This document shows positions 44,520 to 56,239 of a stretch of DNA of 64,000 nt, piece by piece. A program made the translations under genes and the position numbers. How positions within the stretch are numbered: the first letter of the stretch is position 1; every line of letters starts with the position of its first letter. The stretch covers positions 68,266 through 132,265 of the forward strand of contig CAVOGC010000001.1 in assembly GCA_963695105.1 (NCBI GenBank), written 5' to 3'. The notes below the pieces were generated by a model that was given only the letters and a program-made list of their open reading frames with translations, searched no databases and was not told the DNA's origin. The DNA comes from Competibacter sp963695105. GTDB lineage: Bacteria > Pseudomonadota > Gammaproteobacteria > Competibacterales > Competibacteraceae.

Positions 44520-45891
44520 ATTGTTCCCGGTATTTGCGCACCACGTACAGGGCGAGGATGTTGAGGATCAGCGTGACGATGAACAGCATCAGCCCCAGGG
44601 CGAAGGCCGCCAGGGTCTTGGCGCTGTCGAATTCCTGATCGCCGGTCAGCAGAGTGACGATCTGCACGGTGACGGTGGTGACCGCTTGCAGCGGGTTGGC
44701 GGTCAGATTGGCCGACAGCCCGGCGGCCATGACCACGATCATGGTTTCGCCGATGGCGCGCGAGACCGCCAGCAGGACGCTGCCGACAATGCCGGGCAGG
44801 GCGGCCGGCAGCAGCACCCGCTTGATGGTCTCCGACTTGGTCGCGCCCAGCGCGTAGGAACCGTCGCGCATCGATTGCGGCACGGCGTTGATCACGTCGT
44901 CCGACAGCGAGGACACGAAGGGGATGATCATGATGCCCATCACCAGCCCGGCGGCCAGAGCGCTTTCCGAGGCGACCTGCAGGCCCAGCGCCGTGCCGGC
45001 ATCGCGGATCAGCGGCGCCACGGTCAGGGCGGCGAAGAAGCCGTAGACCACGGTGGGGATGCCGGCCAGGATTTCCAGCGCCGGCTTGGCGGTGGCGCGA
45101 AATTTCGGACCGGCGTATTCGGACAGGTACAGCGCCGACATCAGCCCGATCGGTACGGCGACCAGCATGGCGATGCCGGAAATCAACAGCGTGCCGGCGA
45201 ACAGCGGCACCATGCCGAAGGCGCCGGAAGAGCCAATTTGATCGGCGCGGATGGCGGTCTGCGGGCTCCACTGCAAACCGAACAGGAATTCGGTGAAGGG
45301 GATCTTGCGGAAAAACAGGATCGACTCGAACAGCACCGACAGCACGATGCCGAGCGTGGTGAAGATGGCGACGGTCGAACTGGCGATGAGCAGCAGCGTG
45401 ACTACCCGTTCGACCCGGTTGCGGGCGCGCAGCTTCGGCGAGATGGCGCGCCAGCCATGGGCGACGCCGGCGGTGGCGACGAGCAGGGCGACGATCCACA
45501 GGCAAACATGGCCGGTCAGTTGCAGGTTTCGGTAATGCTCGGCGGCGGCCAGGATGACCGGGTCGGGCGTACCCGACACGATGTTGCCGCTTACCAGATT
45601 CTTGATGTCGTTGAGAACTAGGCCGAGCCGGTTCGGTGGCAATTCGCGCAATTCCGCCGGCAGCCCGGCCACGACCAGTTCGATGATGACGCCCGGTTGC
45701 AGCACCGCCCAGACCGCGACCACGATCAACGCCGGCAGGCCGCACCACAGGGCCGTGTAGGAGCCATGGAAGCTGGGCAGGGAATGCAGGTTGCGAACAT
45801 GGTCGCCGGCGACCCTGAAGGCGCGGTTGCGCCCCAGGTAGTAGCCGGCGCTGCTGAGCAGCAACAGGGTAAGCAGGAGATAGAACAACAT
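44512..45891 (-). CDS. pstC: Phosphate ABC transporter permease PstC
   Basis: The 459-residue permease also has a long N-terminal extension, two early helices and a periplasmic segment (GVIIELVVAGLPAELRELPP). The conserved coupling motif DGSYALGATKSETIKRVLLPAALPG lies near residue 340. It pairs with PstA to form the channel. Confidence 0.94.
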   Translation of the reverse strand: MLFYLLLTLLLLSSAGYYLGRNRAFRVAGDHVRNLHSLPSFHGSYTALWCGLPALIVVAVWAVLQPGVIIELVVAGLPAELRELPPNRLGLVLNDIKNLVSGNIVSGTPDPVILAAAEHYRNLQLTGHVCLWIVALLVATAGVAHGWRAISPKLRARNRVERVVTLLLIASSTVAIFTTLGIVLSVLFESILFFRKIPFTEFLFGLQWSPQTAIRADQIGSSGAFGMVPLFAGTLLISGIAMLVAVPIGLMSALYLSEYAGPKFRATAKPALEILAGIPTVVYGFFAALTVAPLIRDAGTALGLQVASESALAAGLVMGIMIIPFVSSLSDDVINAVPQSMRDGSYALGATKSETIKRVLLPAALPGIVGSVLLAVSRAIGETMIVVMAAGLSANLTANPLQAVTTVTVQIVTLLTGDQEFDSAKTLAAFALGLMLFIVTLILNILALYVVRKYREQYE

Positions 45892-45968
45892 GGGGCGGTC
45901 ACCGGGATGCGAAAGCGCCGCCGTCGCCGAGAGAGGGTTCGGCGACGGCGGCGTTGCGGAAAGGACCG

Positions 45969-47015
45969 TTACGGGGTCATGGTCTTGAGGCTATTGGCGT
46001 CGGCGGCAACCTGCTTGCGCTCGGCCGGCGGCAGGGGAATCAGGCCCTTGTTGGCCAGATAGCCTTCGTTGCCGGCGGCTTTCTCGCTGGTGAATTCGAC
46101 CAGGAATTCCTTCATGCCGGGAATGACCTCGGCATGAGCCTTCTTGGCGTAGAAGAACAGCGGCCGCGAGACCGGGTACTGGCCGGAGGCGATGTTCTCG
46201 AAGGTCGGAGCGACGCCGTCGATGGTTTCACCCTGAATCTTGTCCAGATTCTCTTCCAGGAAGCTGAAGCCGAAGATGCCCAGGGCGTTGGGGTTGGACA
46301 CCAGCTTGTTGACGATCAGGTTGTCGTTTTCGCCGGCCTCGATGTAGGCGCCGTCCTCGCGGATGGCGCCGCAAGCCGCCTTGGCCTGCTTGCCGTCGCT
46401 CTTTTCCAGCTCCTTGATGGCGGGGAAGTCCTTGCAGCCTTCGTCCATCACCAATTCGACGAAGGCATCACGGGTGCCGGAAGTCGGCGGTGGACCCAGC
46501 ACTTCGATCTTTTGAGCCGGCAGTTCCGGGTTGACGTCCTTCCAGGTCTTGAAGGGATTGGCGGTCAGCTTGCCGGTGCCGGGCTCCGGGACATCCTTGG
46601 CCAGCGCCAGCCAGAGATCCTTGCGAGTCAGCGCCATCGGTTTGGTCTTTTTGGAGGATGCGACCACGATGCCATCGTAGCCGATCTTCACCTCGACGAT
46701 TTCCATGACGCCGTTTTTGGCGCAGTTCTCCACTTCGGATGATTTGATCTTGCGGGAAGCGTTGCTGATGTCGGGGTATTGCACGCCGACGCCGCCGCAG
46801 AACAGCTTGAATCCACCACCGGTGCCGGTGCTTTCGACCTTGGGCGTCTTGAATTTGGCGTTGGCCTTGCCAAACTGCTCGGCGACCGTGGTCGAGAACG
46901 GATAGACCGTGGACGAACCGACGATGCTGATATAGTCGCGGGCGGACTGAGCGTGGGCCGCGCCGGCCAGCGCGCAAGTCGCCGCCATGGCGAGGATAAT
47001 CTTCTGTTTGCGCAC
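45969..47015 (-). CDS. pstS: Periplasmic phosphate-binding protein PstS
   Basis: The 348-residue protein has a signal peptide (ending AGAAHA) and phosphate-site motif ISIVGSSTVYPFSTTVAEQF. GTG start at 47015 with GGAGGT 5 bases before it. It delivers phosphate to PstCA. A Pho box and a -10 lie upstream (47121-47154), so it is the promoter-proximal gene of the operon. Confidence 0.96.
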   Translation of the reverse strand: MRKQKIILAMAATCALAGAAHAQSARDYISIVGSSTVYPFSTTVAEQFGKANAKFKTPKVESTGTGGGFKLFCGGVGVQYPDISNASRKIKSSEVENCAKNGVMEIVEVKIGYDGIVVASSKKTKPMALTRKDLWLALAKDVPEPGTGKLTANPFKTWKDVNPELPAQKIEVLGPPPTSGTRDAFVELVMDEGCKDFPAIKELEKSDGKQAKAACGAIREDGAYIEAGENDNLIVNKLVSNPNALGIFGFSFLEENLDKIQGETIDGVAPTFENIASGQYPVSRPLFFYAKKAHAEVIPGMKEFLVEFTSEKAAGNEGYLANKGLIPLPPAERKQVAADANSLKTMTP

Positions 47016-47120
47016 GAATAACCTCCGGGTATCTGATTAGGATGGGTAAAGTGTCAGGGGCAACCTCATCCTGAGGATCGGCTGGAAACCCTAAAGCAAC
47101 ATTACTACCGCACGATGGCC

Positions 47121-47154
47121 TTTATATTTCATTTCCATGTCAGTTTTATTGCAG
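47121..47154 (-). promoter_or_regulatory. Pho box and -10 of pstS
   Basis: On the minus strand CTGCAAT-AAAA-CTGACAT (47154-47137) matches the tandem CTGTCAT Pho box at 11 of 14 half-site positions with the required 11-bp period. A TATAAA -10 (47126-47121) lies 10 bp beyond. This is the layout of a PhoB-activated promoter. Confidence 0.75.
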
Positions 47155-47248
47155 CGCGGAATCGGCTGGTCATGATGCGCGGCGCGGACGGCGGCAAGGA
47201 GCCAACGACGGGAGACGTTGGCTCGCGATTTCATCAAGCGAGGGGGCG

Positions 47249-48094
47249 ATGGGTAGCGGAAGCGTTCTGATCACGGGTTGTTCTTCCGGCATCGGGTTGT
47301 GCTGTGCCCGGGGCTTGCAAGCGCGTGGCTGGCGGGTGTTCGCCACGGCGCGCCAGCCGGCTGACGTGGCCCGGCTGCAAGCCGGGGGATTGGAGAGTTT
47401 GCTATTGGATTTACGCGATTCCGCGTCCATCCAGGCGGCGGTGGCGGCGGTGCTGGAGCGTACCGGCGGCCGCTTGGACGCACTGTTCAACAACGGCGCC
47501 TACGGTCAGCCGGGCGCGGTCGAGGATTTGAGCCGCGAAGCGCTGCGGGAGCAGTTCGAAACTAATCTGTTCGGCGCCTTGGAACTCACCAACCAGATCA
47601 TCCCGGTGATGCGTCGGCGAGGCGGAGGACGGATTCTATTCAACAGTTCGGTGCTCGGGCTGGTGGCGTTTCCCTACCGGGGCGCTTATGTCGCCAGCAA
47701 GTTTGCGCTGGAAGGCTTGGCCGACACCCTGCGATTGGAGCTGGTCGGCACCGGCATTCATGTCGGTCTGATCGAGCCGGGGCCGATTCTCAGCCGGTTC
47801 CGCGACAACGCCCATGCGGCCTATCGGCGGCACATCCGCGCCGGGGCCGGCCCGCACCGGGAGAAATACGCGGCAATGGAAGCACGGTTGACCAAGGAAG
47901 GGCCGGCGGCGCCGTTCACCCTGCCGCCGGAAGCGGTGCTGAAGCGGGTGATCCACGCGCTGGAAAGCCCCCGGCCGAAGACGCGCTACCCGGTGACCGT
48001 CCCGACCTATCTGTTCGCCGCGCTGCGGTGCTTGCTGCCGACCCGCGCGCTGGATGCGATTCTGCGGCGGGCCGGCGGCGAGGGGCGGCGGTAG
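47249..48094 (+). CDS. Short-chain dehydrogenase/reductase
   Basis: A 281-residue classical SDR: cofactor loop LITGCSSGIGLCCA, NNGAYGQ, catalytic Ser in FNSSVLG, YVASK with Tyr and Lys (YxxxK), and GLIEPGPI. It resembles the SDRs acting on retinol/sterol-like or acyl substrates. Substrate unknown. It diverges from pstS. Confidence 0.88.
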   Translation: MGSGSVLITGCSSGIGLCCARGLQARGWRVFATARQPADVARLQAGGLESLLLDLRDSASIQAAVAAVLERTGGRLDALFNNGAYGQPGAVEDLSREALREQFETNLFGALELTNQIIPVMRRRGGGRILFNSSVLGLVAFPYRGAYVASKFALEGLADTLRLELVGTGIHVGLIEPGPILSRFRDNAHAAYRRHIRAGAGPHREKYAAMEARLTKEGPAAPFTLPPEAVLKRVIHALESPRPKTRYPVTVPTYLFAALRCLLPTRALDAILRRAGGEGRR

Positions 48095-48560
48095 CGGGTT
48101 TCCGGGTAGACGGTCGGCGACGGGAGGCAGGGCGCGGGATCAGTCCCGTCCTCCGCTTTTCATCGGTCGGGCACCAGCAGATTCTCCGACCGGTGCCACA
48201 GTTCGTCCGGCCAATCCAGCGCGGTCGCGCCGAACGCCGTCATTCGGTATTAGATGGCCGCCAGCAGGATATTTAGCGCCTTACGCTCGATCATCCCACA
48301 GTCCTCAAGCTGCTCCATTTGCCCGATGGACTGGCTGACCGGAAGAATGCGGCGCTGCTGATGAAGGGGATGACCGCGCGTTATGCCGCGCATGTAGGAA
48401 TCGGCGCCCACGCCCTCTTTCGACAATGTCACGAGATCATCGTTTTTCTATCACCCTGCTGTCATCGTATTTTGCAATCTTAAGGGGCGTCCGCCTGCTG
48501 TTTCCTCATGAGTCGGCTGGGCGGACCCCAAAGTCATAGAGCACAGATGCGGAGATCAGC
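48095..48560. other. 466-bp intergenic stretch before the PhoX-like gene
   Basis: It contains the Pho box at 48448-48465. A 60-codon minus-strand frame (48250-48432) has no family likeness or start signal. Otherwise nothing was seen. Confidence 0.5.
48448..48465 (+). promoter_or_regulatory. Pho box before the PhoX-like gene
   Basis: CTATCAC-CCTG-CTGTCAT has one perfect and one 5/7 half-site with the correct 4-base spacer, about 95 bp before the start codon. A weak -10 lies about 10 bp downstream. Confidence 0.65.
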
Positions 48561-50111
48561 ATGCATAAGTCAAGCACGATTGCCCTTGCCGTAAGCTTCG
48601 CGCTTGCCGGTACGGTGGCTCAGGCTGGTTCTTTCACCGGCCCGCAGAGTTCGCAGACCCCCTACGTTACCCCGACAGCGCCTGGCTGGGATGTCACTTC
48701 GCTGATCACGGTGGGCGACTCTGCCAAGGAAACCCCTTACGTGATGGTCGGCATTCCGGACGGCATGGGTGCCGTCGCAGGCAAGTTTGGCGGCAACGGC
48801 GACTATGTCGCGGACAAAGCCTACATGACCGTGTTCCTGAACCATGAACTGCGCCCCGGCCTGGGTATCGAACGCGCCCACGGGCAAGACGGTGCCTTCG
48901 TCTCGCAGTGGACCGTCCATCTGAACACCCTCCAGGTGAAGTGGGGTCAGGATCTGATCGAACGTGTGTTGACCTGGGATGGCCTCACCGGCACCTACGT
49001 CGACACCACCGGTGGCACCCAGTTCAACCGTTTCTGCTCCGGCGACCTGCCGCCGCTGACCGGCTTCTACAATCCCGCGACGGGCAAGGGCTTCAACGGC
49101 CTGATCTACATGAACGGCGAAGAGGCCGGCGCCGAGGGGCGCGCCTTCGGCCACGTCGTCAGCGGCGACGAGAAGGGCACCAGCTACGAGCTGCCCTACC
49201 TGGGCAAGTTCTCCTGGGAGAACTCCGTCGCCCACCCGAACGCCGGCGACAGGACCCTGGTGGTCGGCCTGGACGACTCCTCCCCCGGCCAGGTCTACCT
49301 GTATGTCGGCGACAAGCAGTATACCGGCAACCCGGTCGAGAAGGCCGGTCTGCAGTACGGCAAGCTGTACGGCATCAGCGTCGTCAACGGAGGGTCGAAT
49401 TACGGCAACGCCGCCGTTGCGGAGGAGAACGCCGGCGCGATCGAAGGCACTTTTGATCTGGTCGATCTCTCCGCGTATGCACTTGGCAGCGGCGCCGAGC
49501 TGCAGAACGTGTCGGAATCCCGAGGCGTCACCGAGTTCGCCCGCCCCGAGGACGGCCACTGGGACACCCAGGACCCGAACGTATTCTACTGGGCGACCAC
49601 CGGCCGCAGTGGTCAGACCGCAAGGCTGTACAAATTCACCTTCGACTCACTCGATGAGCCGACTGGGGGCACCATCGAGCTGGTGGTCGACAGCGCGGAC
49701 CTGACCGGGACCGACAGCGAGACGGCGCGCTCGTTCGACAACCTCACCGTGGATGCCGAAGGTCACGTCATCGTCCAGGAAGACCCGGGCGGCAGCAACT
49801 ACATCGCGAAGACCTGGAAGATCGACCCGGCCAATCCGCTGGCGGCCGTACAGATCGCCGAATCGGACCGCGCCCGTTTCGAGAACGGCGTCTCGCCGGA
49901 CGACTTCCTGACCACGAACGAGGAGAGCTCGGGCGTGATCGAGGTCACCGGGATCGTGCGCAACGCCCGCTGGTATGAAGAGGGTCGTCGCTACTACCTC
50001 GCCAACATGCAGGCCCACTATGACATCCCGGGCGAACTGGTCGAGGGTGGACAGGTCTACCTATTTGCGTCGCCCGCATCCAATAAGGCGCCGGGCAAGG
50101 GAAAGAAATAA
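48561..50111 (+). CDS. Secreted PhoX-like (DUF839) protein
   Basis: The 516-residue protein has a signal peptide (ending AQAG) and the DUF839/PhoX architecture, including MTVFLNHELRPGLGIERAHG near residue 95, the YLYVGDKQYTG hairpin, the signature GVTEFARPEDGHWDTQDPNVFYWATTG, and VEVTGI-type late segments. PhoX enzymes are calcium/iron alkaline phosphatases. This one is divergent, so activity is not certain, but a Pho box upstream and the pst operon next door support a phosphate-scavenging role. Confidence 0.82.
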   Translation: MHKSSTIALAVSFALAGTVAQAGSFTGPQSSQTPYVTPTAPGWDVTSLITVGDSAKETPYVMVGIPDGMGAVAGKFGGNGDYVADKAYMTVFLNHELRPGLGIERAHGQDGAFVSQWTVHLNTLQVKWGQDLIERVLTWDGLTGTYVDTTGGTQFNRFCSGDLPPLTGFYNPATGKGFNGLIYMNGEEAGAEGRAFGHVVSGDEKGTSYELPYLGKFSWENSVAHPNAGDRTLVVGLDDSSPGQVYLYVGDKQYTGNPVEKAGLQYGKLYGISVVNGGSNYGNAAVAEENAGAIEGTFDLVDLSAYALGSGAELQNVSESRGVTEFARPEDGHWDTQDPNVFYWATTGRSGQTARLYKFTFDSLDEPTGGTIELVVDSADLTGTDSETARSFDNLTVDAEGHVIVQEDPGGSNYIAKTWKIDPANPLAAVQIAESDRARFENGVSPDDFLTTNEESSGVIEVTGIVRNARWYEEGRRYYLANMQAHYDIPGELVEGGQVYLFASPASNKAPGKGKK

Positions 50112-50165
50112 GGCCACGTCCCTTGTCGAATCTTGGAACATCAAATCGATAGCGTGGCGTACTTT

Positions 50166-50202
50166 CGATGCGCGGGGTGACTGCAAGTCAGCCCGCGCAT
50201 CG
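50166..50202. terminator. Long hairpin between convergent genes
   Basis: CGATGCGCGGG (50166-50176) pairs with CCCGCGCATCG (50192-50202). Inside, TGACT (50178-50182) pairs with AGTCA (50186-50190) around GCA, with one G-G mismatch between. No T-run follows, but the hairpin sits between the convergent PhoX-like and PFK genes and may end either transcript. Confidence 0.55.
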
Positions 50203-50309
50203 GGCTTGCCCACCGCCTTGGCTCACGACGGGTCCAATAATTTCATGGCGGCGGCGGGCGCCGAACCCCGAAACCCATCGGGCGAGTTCTGACCCCCGCC
50301 GCTTTCCCG

Positions 50310-52529
<2,220 letters not shown>

Positions 52530-52599
52530 GGAGTCGATTTTCCTTCGGCTGTTGAAAAGGGATAAAAAAAGAGTTTAACGCCGCTTCATCACCGGCGGA

Positions 52600-53754
52600 T
52601 TACCGCAGCAGCGCCAGGAACATCCCGGCCGCCACCGCCGACCCGATCACGCCGGCCACGTTGGGTCCCATGGCGGCCATCAGCGGGTTCACCTCTCCAT
52701 CGGTTTGCTCGGAAACAAATTGCTGCACCACCCGGGCCGACATCGGCACCGCCGATACGCCGGCCGCGCCGATACAGGGGTTGATGCGCTGGCCTTCCGG
52801 CAGGAACAGATTGAGCAGCTTGGCGAACAGAATGCCGCCCGCCGTGCTGAAAGCGAAGGCTACCGCCCCCAACACCAGGATAAACAGGGTTTGCGGGCTG
52901 AGGAAGGTGTCGCCCTGCATGGTGGCGCCGACCGCCAGACCGAGGAAGATGGTCACGATGTTGATCAACGATCCGCCGGCCGCTTTGCTCAGCCGGTCGG
53001 TGACGCCGGATTCCCGCAGCAGGTTGCCGAACATCAACATGCCGATCAGCGGCGCGCTGGAGGGGATGGCCAGGGCGGTCAGCATGGTGAGGAAGATCGG
53101 AAAAACGATAACCACCGTCCGCGATACCGGCCGGGCCTGGGGCATGTTGATGGCGCGCTCCTCGGGGGTGGTCAGCAGGCGCAGGATCGGCGGCTGAATC
53201 ACCGGCACCAGCGCCATGTAGCTGTAGGCCGCCACCGCCACCGCGCCCAACAGGTGCGGGGCGAGAATGGCGGTGAGGTAAATGGAGGTGGGTCCGTCCG
53301 CTCCGCCGATGATGCCGATCGATGCCGCTTCCTCGGCCTTGAAGCCGAACATGTAGAAAGCGCCCAGCGCGGCGGTGAAGATGCCCAACTGGGCCGCCGC
53401 GCCGAGCAGCAGGGTGATGGGCCGGCTCAGCAGCGGCCGGAAGTCGGTCAGCGCGCCCACCCCCATGAAAATCACCGGCGGCAACAACTGGGTCTTGATG
53501 CCCATGCCGTAGATCAGTTGCAGCAAAGGCACGGTTTGACCGGGTTCCGCGTGGTAGCCGCTAGAGGCGCCGAGCATGGCCGCCGGCAGGTTGGCGAGCA
53601 TCGCGCCAAAGCCGATGGGGATCAGCAGCAGTGGCTCGTAGTTCTTCTTCACCGCCAGATAGATCAACAGTCCGGCCACTCCGAACATGACCAGGTTTTG
53701 CCAGGCCAGGCCGCGGAAACCGCTTTGGGCGATCAGTTCCAGCAAGGTATCCAT
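52600..53754 (-). CDS. oadB: Oxaloacetate decarboxylase beta subunit
   Basis: The 384-residue multi-span membrane protein carries the subunit signature around IGIIGGADGPTSIYLTAILAP and GAAGVSAVPMSARV near the C-terminus. It decarboxylates the carboxybiotin formed on OadA and pumps Na+ outward. Gene order on the minus strand is oadG-oadA-oadB with one base between oadA and oadB. Confidence 0.95.
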   Translation of the reverse strand: MDTLLELIAQSGFRGLAWQNLVMFGVAGLLIYLAVKKNYEPLLLIPIGFGAMLANLPAAMLGASSGYHAEPGQTVPLLQLIYGMGIKTQLLPPVIFMGVGALTDFRPLLSRPITLLLGAAAQLGIFTAALGAFYMFGFKAEEAASIGIIGGADGPTSIYLTAILAPHLLGAVAVAAYSYMALVPVIQPPILRLLTTPEERAINMPQARPVSRTVVIVFPIFLTMLTALAIPSSAPLIGMLMFGNLLRESGVTDRLSKAAGGSLINIVTIFLGLAVGATMQGDTFLSPQTLFILVLGAVAFAFSTAGGILFAKLLNLFLPEGQRINPCIGAAGVSAVPMSARVVQQFVSEQTDGEVNPLMAAMGPNVAGVIGSAVAAGMFLALLR

Positions 53755-53755
53755 G

Positions 53756-55735
53756 TCAGCCGCCGAGGGTCAGGATGGGCTTGCCGGCGAAGACCTCGCC
53801 GCCGAGTTCGGCATTGATTGCCACCACCGTGCCGTCGCGGGGCGCGCGCACGTCGTGCTTGGCTTTCATGGCTTCGACGGCGGCCACCACCTGGCCTTTG
53901 CGCACCGCGTCGCCCACTTTCACGTTGATATCCACCAGTTCGACCTTGCCTTCGAACGGCGAGAACACCGGCGTGCGCTCCCCGGTGCTGGCTGGCGGCG
54001 AGGTTGTCGCGGCGACGACGGGCGTCGCGGTGGGTGTGGGAGTCACGCCCGCCGGACTCGTTCCAGTCGGGGGTTCGATGGTGACGCGGAAGGTGCGGGT
54101 CACGGCGCCTTCGACCACCGTGCATTGAGTGGTGACCGGTGTGGTGAAGGCGGGGGCGATGAAAGTCGAGGCGGGAGCGGGGACCGCCGGGGCTTGGACG
54201 GGGGCCGGGACGGTTGCGGGGACCACCGTGGCCGGGGCTGTCGCCTGGACGGCGGCGGGAACCGCCGGGGCTGTGGCCGGGACGGTTGCGGTGGCCGGCT
54301 TTTCCTTGGCTTTCAGCGGCAGATTGATCTTGGCCTTGCCGGTCAACAGCCGAATGCCTTCGTTCAACTCCATGTTCTTGCCCGGCACAATGGCGGAAGC
54401 GACCAGGAAGATGTTCTCTTCGGTCAGCGGCAGCTTGCGTTCGCGCAGCGCTTCCTCGGCGGCGGCGATGCTGTCCGGGGCTTCTTCCAGCGGGTCGCCG
54501 GCGAACGGCTCCAGCTTGAGTTGCTCGACGGCGATCTTGATCACCGCTGGGTCCGGCGGTTCCGGCGTGCGGCCAAAGTAGCCGAGCACCGAGCGCCCGT
54601 AGCCGGCGTCGATTTTCCGCCAGCGGCCGTGTAGCACGTTGTTGAAGGCTTGCAGCCAGTACTGCTGGCTGCCGGGCGTCACGCTGGTCCAGGCGCCGCC
54701 GGCCCGCACCACTTCGGGGAACTCGGCCAGCACCTCGCCGTAGCGATGCAGAATGCCGGCTTCCGCCATCATGTGGACGTTGGGGCCGATGGCGCCGCCC
54801 GGCATCGGGAAATTGACCACCCGGGCATCGGCCGAGGTGGTGACCGGATTGAACGCATAGTCCTTGAGCCCTTCGTCGAGCAGCTTTTCCAGTTCGTCCA
54901 TCCTGCTGGCGTCGATGTCGAGCGAGTAGCCGGTGCCCTTGAGGGCGTGCCACATCGAACGCACGTCCGGTTGCGCGGTGCCGGAGGCCAGGGGTCGCAC
55001 CGACAGATCGATGCGATCCACGCCGCCGGCGATGCCGGCCATGTAGCAGGCCACCGCCATCGACGCGGTGTCGTGGGTGTGCATGGACAGCGGCACTTCG
55101 GGCGGCAGGATTTTCTTCAGGCCCTTGGCGGTTTCATAGCAGGTATGCGGGTCGGTGGTGCCGGAGGCGTCCTTCATGCACACCGAGTCGAAATGGAGCC
55201 CCGCCGCCAGCAGCCGCTTGATTATCCGGACATAAAATTCCGGCGTGTGGACCTTATCGGATCGATACGGCAGGCCCATCATCGCCACGCAGACCTGATG
55301 ATGCATCCCGGCGTCGACGATCGGCTGGCCGGTCTTGATCAGATTGTCCACGTCGTTCATGAAATCGAAGTTACGGTCGATGGTGGTGCCGTGCTTCTTC
55401 ATCAGCCGTGCCTGCATCTCCAGCGCCTTGAGCCGCTGGGTGGTCAGGGTGACGCCGGATACCGAGCGGGTGAGGATTTGCAGGTTGGCGTCCGGGCCAA
55501 CCGCCTCGCGCATCTGGTCCATGCAGGTGAACGGGTCCTCGCCGGCATAAAAATAGGGCGCCTGGTAGCGGGCGCCGCCGCCGAACTCGAAATGACGCAC
55601 GCCCATCCCGGCGGCGGCCTGCATGGCGGGCAGCACGTCCTTGACGCGCACGATGCCGCCGAACACGCTTTGCAAGCCGTCGCGGAAGGCGGTCAGCATG
55701 ACGTGGATTTTTTTTGGAGTGGGTGCAAAGATCAT
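53756..55735 (-). CDS. oadA: Oxaloacetate decarboxylase alpha subunit (biotin-carrying)
   Basis: The 659-residue protein has the HMGL-like carboxyltransferase domain (MLTAFRDGLQSVFGG, EFGGGARYQAPYFY, SVCMKDASG), a PYC_OADA domain, then a Pro/Ala/Thr-rich linker of about 80 residues and a biotinyl domain with VEAMKA, Lys624 being the biotin site. GGAG lies 8 bases before the ATG at 55735. It moves CO2 from oxaloacetate to biotin. A longer frame to 55828 overlaps oadG and is rejected. Confidence 0.95.
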   Translation of the reverse strand: MIFAPTPKKIHVMLTAFRDGLQSVFGGIVRVKDVLPAMQAAAGMGVRHFEFGGGARYQAPYFYAGEDPFTCMDQMREAVGPDANLQILTRSVSGVTLTTQRLKALEMQARLMKKHGTTIDRNFDFMNDVDNLIKTGQPIVDAGMHHQVCVAMMGLPYRSDKVHTPEFYVRIIKRLLAAGLHFDSVCMKDASGTTDPHTCYETAKGLKKILPPEVPLSMHTHDTASMAVACYMAGIAGGVDRIDLSVRPLASGTAQPDVRSMWHALKGTGYSLDIDASRMDELEKLLDEGLKDYAFNPVTTSADARVVNFPMPGGAIGPNVHMMAEAGILHRYGEVLAEFPEVVRAGGAWTSVTPGSQQYWLQAFNNVLHGRWRKIDAGYGRSVLGYFGRTPEPPDPAVIKIAVEQLKLEPFAGDPLEEAPDSIAAAEEALRERKLPLTEENIFLVASAIVPGKNMELNEGIRLLTGKAKINLPLKAKEKPATATVPATAPAVPAAVQATAPATVVPATVPAPVQAPAVPAPASTFIAPAFTTPVTTQCTVVEGAVTRTFRVTIEPPTGTSPAGVTPTPTATPVVAATTSPPASTGERTPVFSPFEGKVELVDINVKVGDAVRKGQVVAAVEAMKAKHDVRAPRDGTVVAINAELGGEVFAGKPILTLGG

Positions 55736-55751
55736 GGTGATTTCTCCGTAC

Positions 55752-56045
55752 TTAACGGATCTCTTCGATGCGGGTAACGCGCGTGCCGGGGGCGATGGCA
55801 TGTGCGGCGGTGGCGATGGCGACGGCAATCGCTGTGTCGGTTTGAGGTTGCCGGGCGTCGGCTTGAGGTTGCCGGGCGTCGATTTGAGACTGTCGTGGGT
55901 CGGGTTGAGGCGGCCATGCGTTGGTTTCGGGTCGCTCCGGAAGCAGTTCGATCAGACCTCGCAGAGCGCCGGCCAGTATCGTGAGCAAACCGATAACCGC
56001 CACAAAGGCGTTCAGGCAAATCAGCAAAAGATTGGGTTCTTCCAT
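55752..56045 (-). CDS. oadG: Oxaloacetate decarboxylase gamma subunit
   Basis: The 97-residue protein starts with a membrane helix (LLLICLNAFVAVIGLLTILAG) and has a long hydrophilic tail containing three 7-residue repeats (DARQPQA type), unlike the usual shorter tail. The order oadG-oadA-oadB and the position 17 bp from oadA support the call, since the sequence itself is poorly conserved in this family. Confidence 0.8.
   Translation of the reverse strand: MEEPNLLLICLNAFVAVIGLLTILAGALRGLIELLPERPETNAWPPQPDPRQSQIDARQPQADARQPQTDTAIAVAIATAAHAIAPGTRVTRIEEIR
55842..55904. repeat. Three 21-bp tandem repeats inside oadG
   Basis: Units 55842-55862 and 55863-55883 differ at two end bases; 55884-55904 is diverged. 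They encode seven-residue repeats in the OadG tail. The region is a candidate for length variation. Confidence 0.75.
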
Positions 56046-56239
56046 ACGGTGGTCCTCAACATGATCATGCCGGGCGTGGCGGTCAAGCCAGAAGCAGTTC
56101 ATGAGAAATTGTAGGAAAACTGTAACCACACTGCCCGAATGCGGCAAAATCCCCTCGACCTGACAGTTTCCTTGGAATCCCGCGCGGCCGCTTGTCCTTC
56201 TTCCGGGGGTGCCTGGTTCATCTTTTGCGAGCCTTGATC

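Noticed and set aside
43188..45621. Two long plus-strand frames (440 and 427 codons) over pstA and pstC
   Set aside because: Shadow frames of conserved permeases; Arg/Gln/His-rich translations with no hydrophobic or family pattern.
48250..48432. 60-codon minus-strand frame before the PhoX-like gene
   Set aside because: No ribosome-binding site, no family likeness, single short frame in non-coding DNA.
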